11,488 nucleotides of DNA, from NCBI GenBank assembly GCA_023416575.1, contig JAEZHL010000193.1, positions 1 through 11,488 on the forward strand. Direction: 5' to 3'. This document shows, in pieces, positions 1-7,034 of the stretch (position 1 is its first letter; every line of letters begins with the position of its first letter). The notes under the pieces were generated by a model, which did not search any database, was not told where the DNA came from, and saw only the letters and a list, made by a program, of their open reading frames with translations. The DNA is from Pseudomonadota bacterium (GTDB taxonomy: Bacteria > Pseudomonadota > Alphaproteobacteria > Rhizobiales > Hyphomicrobiaceae). Position numbers and translations under genes: made by a program.

Positions 1-1056
1 GATCTGGGCATCGATACCGAACGAGCGCATCATCGGCGTGTAGCCGGTGCTGTTGATGAGGCAGAGGGTGCGCATGCAGCCCAGGTGCTTGGCCAACATC
101 GAGGTCAGGATGTTGACCTGGTCGTCATTGGTGACCGCCAGCAGTGTGTCGGCCGACTGCACCTCCGCCTCACGCAGCAGTTCCTCGGATAGCGAGCTGC
201 CATGCAGCACGACCGTGCGGTTGAGGTCCTCGGAGACCTCCATCGCCCGCGCGCGGTTGTTCTCGATCACCGCCGTGCGCACGATCTGATCGCGCGCCTC
301 CATGGCGCGGGCCACGTAGAGGCCGATGTTGCCGCCGCCGGCGATGATGATCCGCCGGGCGATGGGCTCCTCGTGGCCGAAGATCTTGAGCGTCCGCGCA
401 ATCTGATCGGCGGGCGCGATCACGTAGACGTCGTCGCCGACCTCGAGTTGCTGATCCTGATGAGGGATGAAGAGCATGCCCCTGCGCACGACGGCGACGA
501 TGACGGCCGGCAGATCCGGGAACAGCTCGCTGAGCTGCCGGATCGGCGTGTCGACCACGGGGCAGTCCTCGCCGCAAGAGATGCCGACGGCCAGCACCCG
601 CCCGTCGGCGAAGCTCAGCGTCTCAAACGCACCCGGCAGCTGCAGCCGCCGCAGCACCATGTTCCCGACCTCGACCTCGGGCGAGATGATGAAGTCGATG
701 GCCAGACTCGGGCGCGAGAACAGCGACGCATAATCCTTGGCGAGATAGCTCTGGGCGCGCACCCGGGCGATCTTGGTCGGGATATCAAAGATGCTATGCG
801 CGACCTGGCAGGCGACCATGTTCACCTCGTCCGCCAGCGTGACCGCGATCAGCATGTCGGCCTCGCGCGCGCCGGCACGCTCCAGCACATCCGGATGGGC
901 GCCGTTGCCGGTGGTCGCGCGGACCTCCAGGACGTCGTTGGCGCGCTGCACGAGGGCGGGATTGATGTCGATGATCGAGACGTCGTTGCCTTCGGCAGCA
1001 AGCCGCTCGGCGATGCCCAATCCGACCTGTCCCGCGCCGCAGATGATGACCTTCAT
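1..1056 (-). CDS. trkA: Trk potassium uptake regulatory subunit TrkA (partial, C-terminus cut by window edge)
   Basis: TrkA is the cytoplasmic NAD(H)-binding regulatory protein of Trk/Ktr K+ transporters. It binds the membrane subunit (TrkH/TrkG) and gates K+ uptake. The open frame runs from an ATG at 1056 down to base 1 without a stop, giving 352 residues. A first RCK_N Rossmann domain begins at residue 1 with GAGQVG (7-12) and an acidic residue after the second beta strand (D30). An RCK_C domain covers roughly 140-225. A second Rossmann domain starts near 234 with GGGNIG (240-245). TrkA proteins are usually about 458 residues with two RCK_N/RCK_C pairs, so roughly the last 105 residues lie outside the window. 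A weak AAGG lies 10 bases before the ATG, which sits immediately before the first beta strand. The gene follows ntrX on the same strand with a 116-base gap, the arrangement known from rhizobia. Confidence 0.95.
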   Translation of the reverse strand, partial: MKVIICGAGQVGLGIAERLAAEGNDVSIIDINPALVQRANDVLEVRATTGNGAHPDVLERAGAREADMLIAVTLADEVNMVACQVAHSIFDIPTKIARVRAQSYLAKDYASLFSRPSLAIDFIISPEVEVGNMVLRRLQLPGAFETLSFADGRVLAVGISCGEDCPVVDTPIRQLSELFPDLPAVIVAVVRRGMLFIPHQDQQLEVGDDVYVIAPADQIARTLKIFGHEEPIARRIIIAGGGNIGLYVARAMEARDQIVRTAVIENNRARAMEVSEDLNRTVVLHGSSLSEELLREAEVQSADTLLAVTNDDQVNILTSMLAKHLGCMRTLCLINSTGYTPMMRSFGIDAQI

Positions 1057-1129
1057 GCCGTGAGAGCCTTAGTGCGACGCGCACTTGACGTGCTTGGGCC
1101 GAGCCGTTTAGCCGACCTTGCCGCACACC

Positions 1130-1169
1130 TCAACTCGAAAACACAGCTTCAACTCGAAAACACAGCTTC
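1130..1169. repeat. 19-bp perfect tandem repeat, two copies, between ntrX and trkA
   Basis: The unit CAACTCGAAAACACAGCTT occurs at 1131-1149 and again, without a mismatch, at 1150-1168. The period continues one base on each side, giving 40 bases with period 19. It begins 4 bases after the ntrX stop codon, in the 116-base gap before trkA. It could be a recent duplication or paired protein-binding sites in the trkA leader. The sequence does not decide between these. Confidence 0.9.
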
Positions 1170-1172
1170 CGT

Positions 1173-2573
1173 CTAGCCTTGGCCGGCGACGAGGCCCGAG
1201 CGATGATCGGAGCTGACACCGAGCGCGCGCAGCTTGCGGTGCAGGGCCGAGCGCTCCATCCCGACGAACTCGGCCGTGCGCGAAATGTTTCCGCCGAAGC
1301 GGTTGATCTGCGCCAGCAGGTACTCGCGCTCGAAAATCTCCCGCGCCTCGCGCAGCGGCAGCGACATCAGATGCTCGGCGCCGCCGTTGACCGGCAACGG
1401 CACGTTGGAGCCGATCTCGTCCGGCAGCATCTCGGCCGTGATCACCGCGTCGGGATCGCCGCCGCACAGGATCATCAGCCGTTCGATGTTGTTCCGCAGC
1501 TCGCGCACATTGCCGGGCCAGTCGTGCGCCTGCAGCACGGCGATGGCGTCCTCGCCGATGCGACGGGGGGCGAGGCCGGAGCTGTGAGCGATCTGCTGGA
1601 CGAAGTAGTTGACGAGATCGGGGATGTCCTCGCGCCGCTCGGCAAGGCCGGGCACGCGCAGCGGCACCACGTTGAGGCGATGATAGAGGTCCTCGCGGAA
1701 CCGGCCATCGGCCATTTCGCGCTCGAGATCACGGCTCGTCGACGAGATGATGCGCACGTCGACCGACACCTTCTGGCTGCCGCCGAGGCGCAGGAATTTC
1801 TGCTCCACGAGCACCCGCAGGACCTTGCCCTGCGTCTCGAGCGGCATATCGGCGACCTCGTCGATGTAGAGCGTGCCGCCGTGCCCCTCCTCGAGCGCGC
1901 CGACCTTACGCGGGCCGCCGGTGCGATCCTCCGTGCCGAACAGCTCCTCCTCGACGCGATCGGGAACCATGGCCGCTGCATTGAGGACCACGAACGGTCC
2001 GTCGGCACGGCCCGACTTTGAATGCAGGACGCGCGCGGCGAGCTCCTTGCCGGCGCCGGACGCACCGCGGATGAGCACGCGGCTGTTCGTCGGAGCCACC
2101 CGATCGAGCTGCGCGCGCAGCTGGTTGATGGCGGTCGAGCGACCGATCATCTCGGCGCTCTGGGTCGAGCGCTCCTTGAGCTGCCGGACCTCGCGGCGGA
2201 GGCTGTAGGCCTCGAGCGCCCGCATCGTCACCAGGATCAGCCGGTCCGACTTGAACGGTTTCTCGATGTAATCGTAGGCGCCGCGCCTGATGGCGGTGAC
2301 GGCCGTCTCGATGTTGCCATGGCCCGAGATGATGACCACGGGGAGATCGGGGTGCACCTTCTTGATGATCGACAGCACCTCGAGGCCGTCGAGGCGGCTA
2401 CCTTGAAGCCAGATGTCGAGAATGACGAGATGCGGCCGGCGCTCCTCGATCGCGCGCAGTGCCTCGTCGCTGTCGCGCGCCAGCCGGCAGCGATGCCCCT
2501 CGTCTTCGAGAATTCCCGAAACGAGATCGCGGATGTCGGCTTCGTCGTCGACAACCAGGATGTCAGACGCCAT
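1173..2573 (-). CDS. ntrX: Nitrogen assimilation response regulator NtrX
   Basis: This is the response regulator partner of NtrY, tied in alphaproteobacteria to nitrogen metabolism, redox and envelope control. It has 466 residues. The receiver domain covers 1-120 with acidic pocket D9/D10, phosphoacceptor D53 and K105. The AAA+ domain covers about 142-385 with Walker A GASGAGKE (170-177), Walker B ending D238-E239, and arginine-rich RFREDLYHRLN (291-301). A Fis-type helix-turn-helix lies at about 427-450. The GAFTGA loop that contacts sigma-54 is missing: after ELFGTE (210-215) the chain goes to TGGPRKVGALEEGHGG. This is a known NtrX trait and argues against direct sigma-54 activation. The start is the ATG at 2573, with AAGGGAG 6 bases upstream. 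The frame stays open to 2786, but that extension lies inside ntrY and precedes the receiver fold. The gap to ntrY is 49 bases, so the two are likely co-transcribed. Confidence 0.96.
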   Translation of the reverse strand: MASDILVVDDEADIRDLVSGILEDEGHRCRLARDSDEALRAIEERRPHLVILDIWLQGSRLDGLEVLSIIKKVHPDLPVVIISGHGNIETAVTAIRRGAYDYIEKPFKSDRLILVTMRALEAYSLRREVRQLKERSTQSAEMIGRSTAINQLRAQLDRVAPTNSRVLIRGASGAGKELAARVLHSKSGRADGPFVVLNAAAMVPDRVEEELFGTEDRTGGPRKVGALEEGHGGTLYIDEVADMPLETQGKVLRVLVEQKFLRLGGSQKVSVDVRIISSTSRDLEREMADGRFREDLYHRLNVVPLRVPGLAERREDIPDLVNYFVQQIAHSSGLAPRRIGEDAIAVLQAHDWPGNVRELRNNIERLMILCGGDPDAVITAEMLPDEIGSNVPLPVNGGAEHLMSLPLREAREIFEREYLLAQINRFGGNISRTAEFVGMERSALHRKLRALGVSSDHRSGLVAGQG

Positions 2574-2622
2574 CGGATACTCCCTTTCCTCGGCGAACGT
2601 AAATTGTCCCTTCCGCGGCGCC

Positions 2623-4899
2623 CTACTCGGCGGCCTCGGACTTGACGTCAGGTCTACTTGCGGACTCGGTGCGAACTGGAAGCGTGATGCGGACGAGTGC
2701 ACCGCGGCTGCGCTGAGGTCCTGCCGGAGCATCCTCCAGCGCCAGCATGCCTTCGTGCTGCTCGACGATTTTTTGGACGATTGCAAGGCCGAGGCCCGTC
2801 CCCTTGTGGCCCTTGTTCGTCACATAGGGCTCGAGCAGGCGCGAGCGGTTCTGCTTCGGCAGGCCGATGCCGTTGTCGATCACCTCGATCTCGAATCGGT
2901 CGCCGCAGGCGCGCAACACGGCCTCGACGGCCCCCGACCAGCCCGGTTCAGCTGTCTCGGCCGCCTGCTCGACCGCCTCGGTCGCGTTCTTGATGAGATT
3001 CGTCATTGCCTGCGTGATCAAGCGCCGGTCGAACGATCCGACGACCGGCTCAGGCGGCATGTCCAGCACGTACCTGATGTTCGGATGGCCCTCGCGGAAC
3101 AGGATCACCGGCTCCTGCACCGCATCGCGCAGATCCCCCTGCTCCATCACGGGCTTCGGCACGCGGGCGAACGATGCGAACTCGTCGACCATGCTCTTGA
3201 TGTCGCCGGCCTGCCGCTCGATCGTTGCCGTCAGCTTGTCGAAGACCTCGCGATCCTCCGTGATCACCTTGCCGTATTTGCGGCGGATGCGCTCGGCCGA
3301 GAGGATGATCGGCGTCAGTGGGTTCTTGATCTCGTGGGCGATGCGGCGGGCGACGTCGGCCCAGGCGGAGGTGCGTTGCGCGGAGACCAGCTCGGTGATG
3401 TCGTCGACCGTGACGACCGTCCCCTGCTCCTCGCCTTGCTCCAGCTCCCGTGTGAACCGCACCGCGAGTATGCGCTCCTCGCCGTTGTTGTTGGTCAGCT
3501 TCACCTGATGCTGCAGGCGATAGGTGATTCGCTCTTCCTCGGCCTTGTCGAACAGGGCGCCGAGCTCGGGCACCGCGTCGTTGAGCCGGCGGCCGACGAG
3601 ATCCTCCGCGCTGGCGCCGAGGAGCCGCTCCGCCGAGCGGTTGGCGAGCGTGATGCAGCCCTGTCGATCGAGCCCGAGCACGCCCGCTGACACACCCGTC
3701 AGCACCGCCTCGATGAAGCGCCGGCGCTCGAGAAGCTGCTCGTTGGCCGAGACAAGCGCGTCACGCTGCGTCTTGAGCTCGGACGTCATCGTGTTGAAGG
3801 TCTGTGACAGGCGGCGCAGATCACCCTCCCCGCGCCGGATCGGCAGCGTCACGTTGAGGTCGCCGCGTGAGACCTCCTGGGCGCCCGCGATCAAGCGGCG
3901 GATCGGCGCGACGAAACGGCCCGCGAACCAGAGGCCGGCCCAGATCGCAGCGAGCAGCGCCGTCAGCGAGATCATGAAATACATGAGCCCGTGCGCGATC
4001 TTGAGGCCACCGCGCCGCGCGCGCAGCTCCTCGTACTCGGCAACGCCGGCCTGGGTCCGCCGCAGATGCCCCATCACCTTGGGGCTGACGCCGCGTACGA
4101 CGTAGAGGTAGGACCCGGGATAGGCATTGAGCCTGGCGATCGCGCCGACCCGGTAGTTGTTGGACGGCATCAGCAACGGCACATGCCCGGCCGCGGCCTG
4201 TGCGATCACCGAAACCGGCGGCGGGATATAGGGCAGCCGCTCGTCCTCGATGGCACTGACGAGCGGACGGCCCTGCGCATCGATGACATAGGCAGCCGGC
4301 AGATCACGCAGGCCCGCATGGGCGAGCACCTGGCTACGGAACTGCTCGGGATCGTTGCGGAGCGTATCGGCCGCATCGTCGAGGTCCTTGGCCATGTTGA
4401 CGATGTCGGTGCGTATGACCTGTCCGTGCTCCTCGAGATAGGCGTTCGCCACGTCGAGCGAGTTGGCGATGATCTCCCGCGTCCGGCTCGTGAACCAGCT
4501 GTCGAGCGAGCGCGAGAACGTCGTCGTCGCGCCAATGGCGAGAAGGATCGCCGGCAATGCTGCGATGATGCTGAACAGGCCGACGATGCGAATGTGCAGA
4601 CGGGCGCCGGCTTCCTTGTCCCGCCATGCCTTCGCGAGCCCGATCGCCTGCCAGCCGATCACGGCGATCATGGCCACGATCAGCACCACGTTGATGAGCA
4701 ACACCGCCAGGACGATGTCATTGCGCGGCACGATCGGCGTGAGGCCGGTCAGGATGAGATAGGTCGCGAGGCCGGAGACGAGCGACAGGATGACGATTGT
4801 CAGACCGATCCAGAAGGCGAGCGGGTTGGCCTCGGGAAACGGCAATCGGCCGTTCCCGACCACACTGTCGTTCGCCAGATCGGGATCAGCGGATGTCAT
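2623..4899 (-). CDS. ntrY: Nitrogen regulation sensor histidine kinase NtrY
   Basis: NtrY is the membrane-bound histidine kinase that phosphorylates NtrX. It has 758 residues, close to the usual length. Three hydrophobic helices lie at about 28-52, 62-88 and 101-125. A probable extracytoplasmic sensor region follows (about 126-300), then a fourth helix at about 303-327. Next are HAMP (about 328-380), PAS (about 395-505) and HisKA with phosphoacceptor H522 in AHEIKNPLTP. The ATPase domain shows the N-box NLIKNATEA (634-642), DNGIGL (675-680) and GTGLGLAI (700-707). All catalytic motifs look intact. The ATG at 4899 has GAGAGG 8 bases upstream, supporting this start. It is separated from ntrC by about 680 bases, so ntrYX probably has its own promoter and is not simply a continuation of the dusB-ntrBC transcript. 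The ligand of the sensor region cannot be read from the sequence. Confidence 0.97.
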   Translation of the reverse strand: MTSADPDLANDSVVGNGRLPFPEANPLAFWIGLTIVILSLVSGLATYLILTGLTPIVPRNDIVLAVLLINVVLIVAMIAVIGWQAIGLAKAWRDKEAGARLHIRIVGLFSIIAALPAILLAIGATTTFSRSLDSWFTSRTREIIANSLDVANAYLEEHGQVIRTDIVNMAKDLDDAADTLRNDPEQFRSQVLAHAGLRDLPAAYVIDAQGRPLVSAIEDERLPYIPPPVSVIAQAAAGHVPLLMPSNNYRVGAIARLNAYPGSYLYVVRGVSPKVMGHLRRTQAGVAEYEELRARRGGLKIAHGLMYFMISLTALLAAIWAGLWFAGRFVAPIRRLIAGAQEVSRGDLNVTLPIRRGEGDLRRLSQTFNTMTSELKTQRDALVSANEQLLERRRFIEAVLTGVSAGVLGLDRQGCITLANRSAERLLGASAEDLVGRRLNDAVPELGALFDKAEEERITYRLQHQVKLTNNNGEERILAVRFTRELEQGEEQGTVVTVDDITELVSAQRTSAWADVARRIAHEIKNPLTPIILSAERIRRKYGKVITEDREVFDKLTATIERQAGDIKSMVDEFASFARVPKPVMEQGDLRDAVQEPVILFREGHPNIRYVLDMPPEPVVGSFDRRLITQAMTNLIKNATEAVEQAAETAEPGWSGAVEAVLRACGDRFEIEVIDNGIGLPKQNRSRLLEPYVTNKGHKGTGLGLAIVQKIVEQHEGMLALEDAPAGPQRSRGALVRITLPVRTESASRPDVKSEAAE

Positions 4900-5028
4900 C
4901 CAAAACGCCTCTCATCGGTCCCGTCGCGCGATGCATGACCCCTCCCCCGGTGACCGGTCGGACTGCGTTCGGCTCGGCTCTGGTACGTAGCTATTCGGTC
5001 ACATTGATGGCAGCGCGCTGGCGCCCGG

Positions 5029-5041
5029 TGATCACAGATCA
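5029..5041. promoter_or_regulatory. Inverted repeat TGATC-N3-GATCA upstream of ntrY
   Basis: Perfect 5-bp arms surround ACA. It lies 130 bases before the ntrY start, downstream of the candidate -10 element, so it would fall in the ntrY leader if that promoter is right. The size suits a dimeric regulator site, but it matches no motif I recognise, and short palindromes of this size also arise by chance. Confidence 0.25.
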
Positions 5042-5075
5042 GCCGACAAACTGTGACATTTTCGCGACATGATTA

Positions 5076-5105
5076 CCGATACTCCCCAGGGTTGCTGCGC
5101 GTCAA
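5076..5105 (-). promoter_or_regulatory. Candidate housekeeping promoter for ntrYX
   Basis: Read on the minus strand, TTGACG (5100-5105, 5 of 6 matches to the -35 consensus) is followed after 18 bases by TATCGG (5076-5081, a weak -10). It would give a leader of about 170 bases before ntrY. It is the best match I found by eye upstream of ntrY, but the -10 is poor. Confidence 0.25.
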
Positions 5106-5158
5106 GGCACCCGCTCGATGCCTGGGTCCGGCGCGGCACACAGGGTTGCATCCACACA

Positions 5159-5175
5159 ACCGGCCAAGTGCCGGT
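5159..5175. other. GC-rich hairpin ACCGGC-N5-GCCGGT
   Basis: Perfect 6-bp arms flank CAAGT. Ten bases later on the plus strand comes a run of four T (5186-5189), too far away and too short for a convincing intrinsic terminator. No gene ends just before it on either strand. It could be a leader structure, part of a small RNA, or chance. Confidence 0.3.
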
Positions 5176-5265
5176 GTCACCACTCTTTTCCGGCTGTATG
5201 CGTCCTATCCGGGTGATAACATGCGTATGCAGAGTAGTATGTCGACCGGGTTCGCGAGGTAAGCG

Positions 5266-5556
5266 ATGTCAGCAATCTGCATCAATTCATTCGCATGGAC
5301 ATTCATCGGTTTCTTGCTCGTTGCGCCATGCGCTCACGCAGGGGATCGACCAGGATCCGCCATCAAAAGGCACCAAGCCATAGATGTCCCGGCCCAGACG
5401 TCCGTGCCGACGAAGGATCTCCAAATGAACCACATTCAATTGCAGCAATCAGTTTCACAGCGCCAGAGGGCGTTGAGGGAGACGACGAACATGATGAATC
5501 GTATGCACAAAACGCGAAAGCAGATGCTCAAGAACTGCCCGAATTGCATCCGCTGA
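5266..5556 (+). CDS. Small probable exported protein of unknown function with C-terminal CxxC
   Basis: I do not recognise this 96-residue ORF. Its first 25 residues resemble a signal peptide: a hydrophobic stretch (about 9-20) ending in PCAHA before GD, which would suit signal peptidase I cleavage after A25. The n-region lacks Lys or Arg, which weakens this. VAPC is not a proper lipobox. The mature part is basic and rich in Gln, Asn and Met, with probable helix from about 51 to 90, and it ends CPNCIR, a CxxC pair (C91, C94). GAGGT lies 6 bases before the ATG, supporting the start. Codon use is less GC-biased than in the neighbours, which may mean foreign origin, weak expression or a chance ORF. 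It stands alone between ntrY and ntrC on the opposite strand and is convergent with ntrC, whose stop lies 24 bases on. No other frame here looks better. Confidence 0.45.
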   Translation: MSAICINSFAWTFIGFLLVAPCAHAGDRPGSAIKRHQAIDVPAQTSVPTKDLQMNHIQLQQSVSQRQRALRETTNMMNRMHKTRKQMLKNCPNCIR

Positions 5557-5580
5557 AACGTCCCTTCAGCCCTTCGGACC

Positions 5581-7029
5581 CTAACCGCCCGGTGACCTGA
5601 ACACCTGGATATCAAGATCCTTGATGCGGCTGCGCAACGTGTTGCGGTTGAGGCCCAACAGCTCGGCTGCGCGGATCTGATTGCCACGGGTGGCGGCCAG
5701 CGCCGCCGCGATGAGTGGCTGCTCCACCTCGCGGATGATGCGGTCGTAGAGCCCTGGCGGCGGCAGATCACGTCCGTAGCGCGCGAAGTAGCCGCCGAGG
5801 TAACCCTCGACGAGCTCCGCGAGCGAGGCATCGGCTGAGATCTGCTTCTCCTCGCTGCGCGTGGTCAGCGCCTGGCCGAGCTCGTTGTCGACCGTCTCCG
5901 CCGTGATCGTATCCTGCGGATAGAGCGCGACCAACCGCCGGACAAGGTTCTCCAGCTCACGGACGTTGCCGGGCCAGGTGTGCCGCTTCAGGCGCTCCAG
6001 CGCTGCCGCGTCGATCACCTTCTGGCCATAGCCGTTGCGGGCGGCCCCACGCAGGAAGTGACGCACGAGATCGTCGATGTCGCCGAGGCGCTCGCGCAGC
6101 GGCGGCAGGCGCAGCGGCACGACGTTGAGCCGGTAGTAGAGGTCCTCGCGGAACAGGCCCTGCTGGATCTGGCTCTTCAGCTCGCGGTGGGTGGCGGCGA
6201 TGATCCGGACGTCCGTGCGCAGCGGAATGCGTCCGCCGACGGTCGTGTACTCGCCCTCCTGCAACACCCTGAGCAGCCGCGTCTGCGCCTCCATCGGCAT
6301 GTCGCCGATCTCGTCCAGGAACAGGGTGCCGCCCTCGGCCTGCTCGAAGCGCCCCTGCATGCGCGAGTGGGCGCCCGTGAATGCCCCCTTCTCGTGACCG
6401 AACAGCTCGCTTTCGATAAGCTCGCGGGGGATCGCGGCCATGTTGATGGCCACGAACGGCCCGCTGCGGCGGCGCCCGTAATCATGGAGAACGCGTGCGA
6501 CCAGCTCCTTGCCCGTGCCGGACTCGCCCGAGATCATCACCGTCAGGTCGGTCTGCGTGAGGCGGGCGATGACGCGGTAGATCTCCTGCATCGCGGGCGA
6601 GCGGCCGATCAGCGGCAGATCGTCGGGCTCGGCCTCGGGTGTGGTGCGCACGGCGCGGCGGCTCGGCTCCGACAGGGCCCGCCCGACGACACTCACCAGC
6701 TCGTTGAGATCGAACGGCTTCGGCAGGTACTCGAACGCGCCCTTCTCGGCCGCCGACAGCGCCGTCATCAGCGTGTTCTGCGCGCTCATAACGATGATCG
6801 GCAGCTCGGGCCGCGCCTTCTTCATGCGCGGGATGAGGTCGAACGCGTTCTCATCGGGCATGACGACGTCGGTGATGACGACATCGCCCTCCCCCTGGCT
6901 GACCCACCGCCAGAGCGTCGCCGCGTTGCCGGTCGCTCGCGGCAGGTATCCGGCGCGCGCCAGCGCCTGGTTGAGCACGGTGCGGATCGCGCTGTCGTCG
7001 TCGGCGATGAGAATGGTGCCGCGTGGCAT
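5581..7029 (-). CDS. ntrC: Nitrogen regulation response regulator NtrC (NR(I))
   Basis: NtrC is the sigma-54-dependent activator phosphorylated by NtrB under nitrogen limitation. It typically drives glnA, glnK/amtB and other nitrogen-scavenging genes. It has 482 residues. The receiver domain (1-120) has acidic pocket D10-D12, phosphoacceptor D54, S82 and K104. The AAA+ domain (about 140-375) has Walker A GESGTGKE (168-175), intact GAFTGA (215-220), Walker B LFLDE (236-240) and the arginine region LFREDLYYRLN (292-302). A Fis-type helix-turn-helix lies at about 448-470. The ATG at 7029 starts right at the receiver fold. The frame is open to 7119, but that part overlaps ntrB. The start lies 5 bases after the ntrB stop and has no clear Shine-Dalgarno sequence, suggesting translational coupling to ntrB. 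Confidence 0.97.
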   Translation of the reverse strand: MPRGTILIADDDSAIRTVLNQALARAGYLPRATGNAATLWRWVSQGEGDVVITDVVMPDENAFDLIPRMKKARPELPIIVMSAQNTLMTALSAAEKGAFEYLPKPFDLNELVSVVGRALSEPSRRAVRTTPEAEPDDLPLIGRSPAMQEIYRVIARLTQTDLTVMISGESGTGKELVARVLHDYGRRRSGPFVAINMAAIPRELIESELFGHEKGAFTGAHSRMQGRFEQAEGGTLFLDEIGDMPMEAQTRLLRVLQEGEYTTVGGRIPLRTDVRIIAATHRELKSQIQQGLFREDLYYRLNVVPLRLPPLRERLGDIDDLVRHFLRGAARNGYGQKVIDAAALERLKRHTWPGNVRELENLVRRLVALYPQDTITAETVDNELGQALTTRSEEKQISADASLAELVEGYLGGYFARYGRDLPPPGLYDRIIREVEQPLIAAALAATRGNQIRAAELLGLNRNTLRSRIKDLDIQVFRSPGG

Positions 7030-7034
7030 GGAGG

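Larger units (their letters stand above)
4900..5265. other. Non-coding intergenic stretch upstream of ntrY and of the small ORF
   Basis: This stretch of 366 bases separates the divergent starts of ntrY (minus) and the small ORF at 5266 (plus). No frame in it looks coding. It holds a candidate ntrY promoter (5076-5105), an inverted repeat TGATC-ACA-GATCA at 5029-5041, and three further short hairpins on either strand: AGGCA/TGCCT at 5105-5123, GGTTG/CAACC at 5144-5161, and ACCGGC/GCCGGT at 5159-5175. Their roles are unknown. Confidence 0.7.

Noticed and set aside
1081..1093. Hairpin GCAC-TTGAC-GTGC in the trkA leader
   Set aside because: The arms are only 4 bp, with no T run and no extended pairing. 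Chance is the simpler explanation.
2574..2786. Upstream extension of ntrX to a start at 2786
   Set aside because: It would overlap the end of ntrY by over 160 bases and add about 71 residues before the receiver domain. The ATG at 2573 has a strong ribosome binding site and begins right at the fold.
2413..3690. Plus-strand open frame of 425 residues opposite ntrX and ntrY
   Set aside because: It is antisense to intact kinase and regulator genes, has no domain, and spans two genes and their spacer. It is a shadow of GC-rich codon use.
5557..5580. Possible bidirectional terminator between the small ORF and ntrC
   Set aside because: Only a 4-bp imperfect stem can be drawn on either strand and there is no T run.
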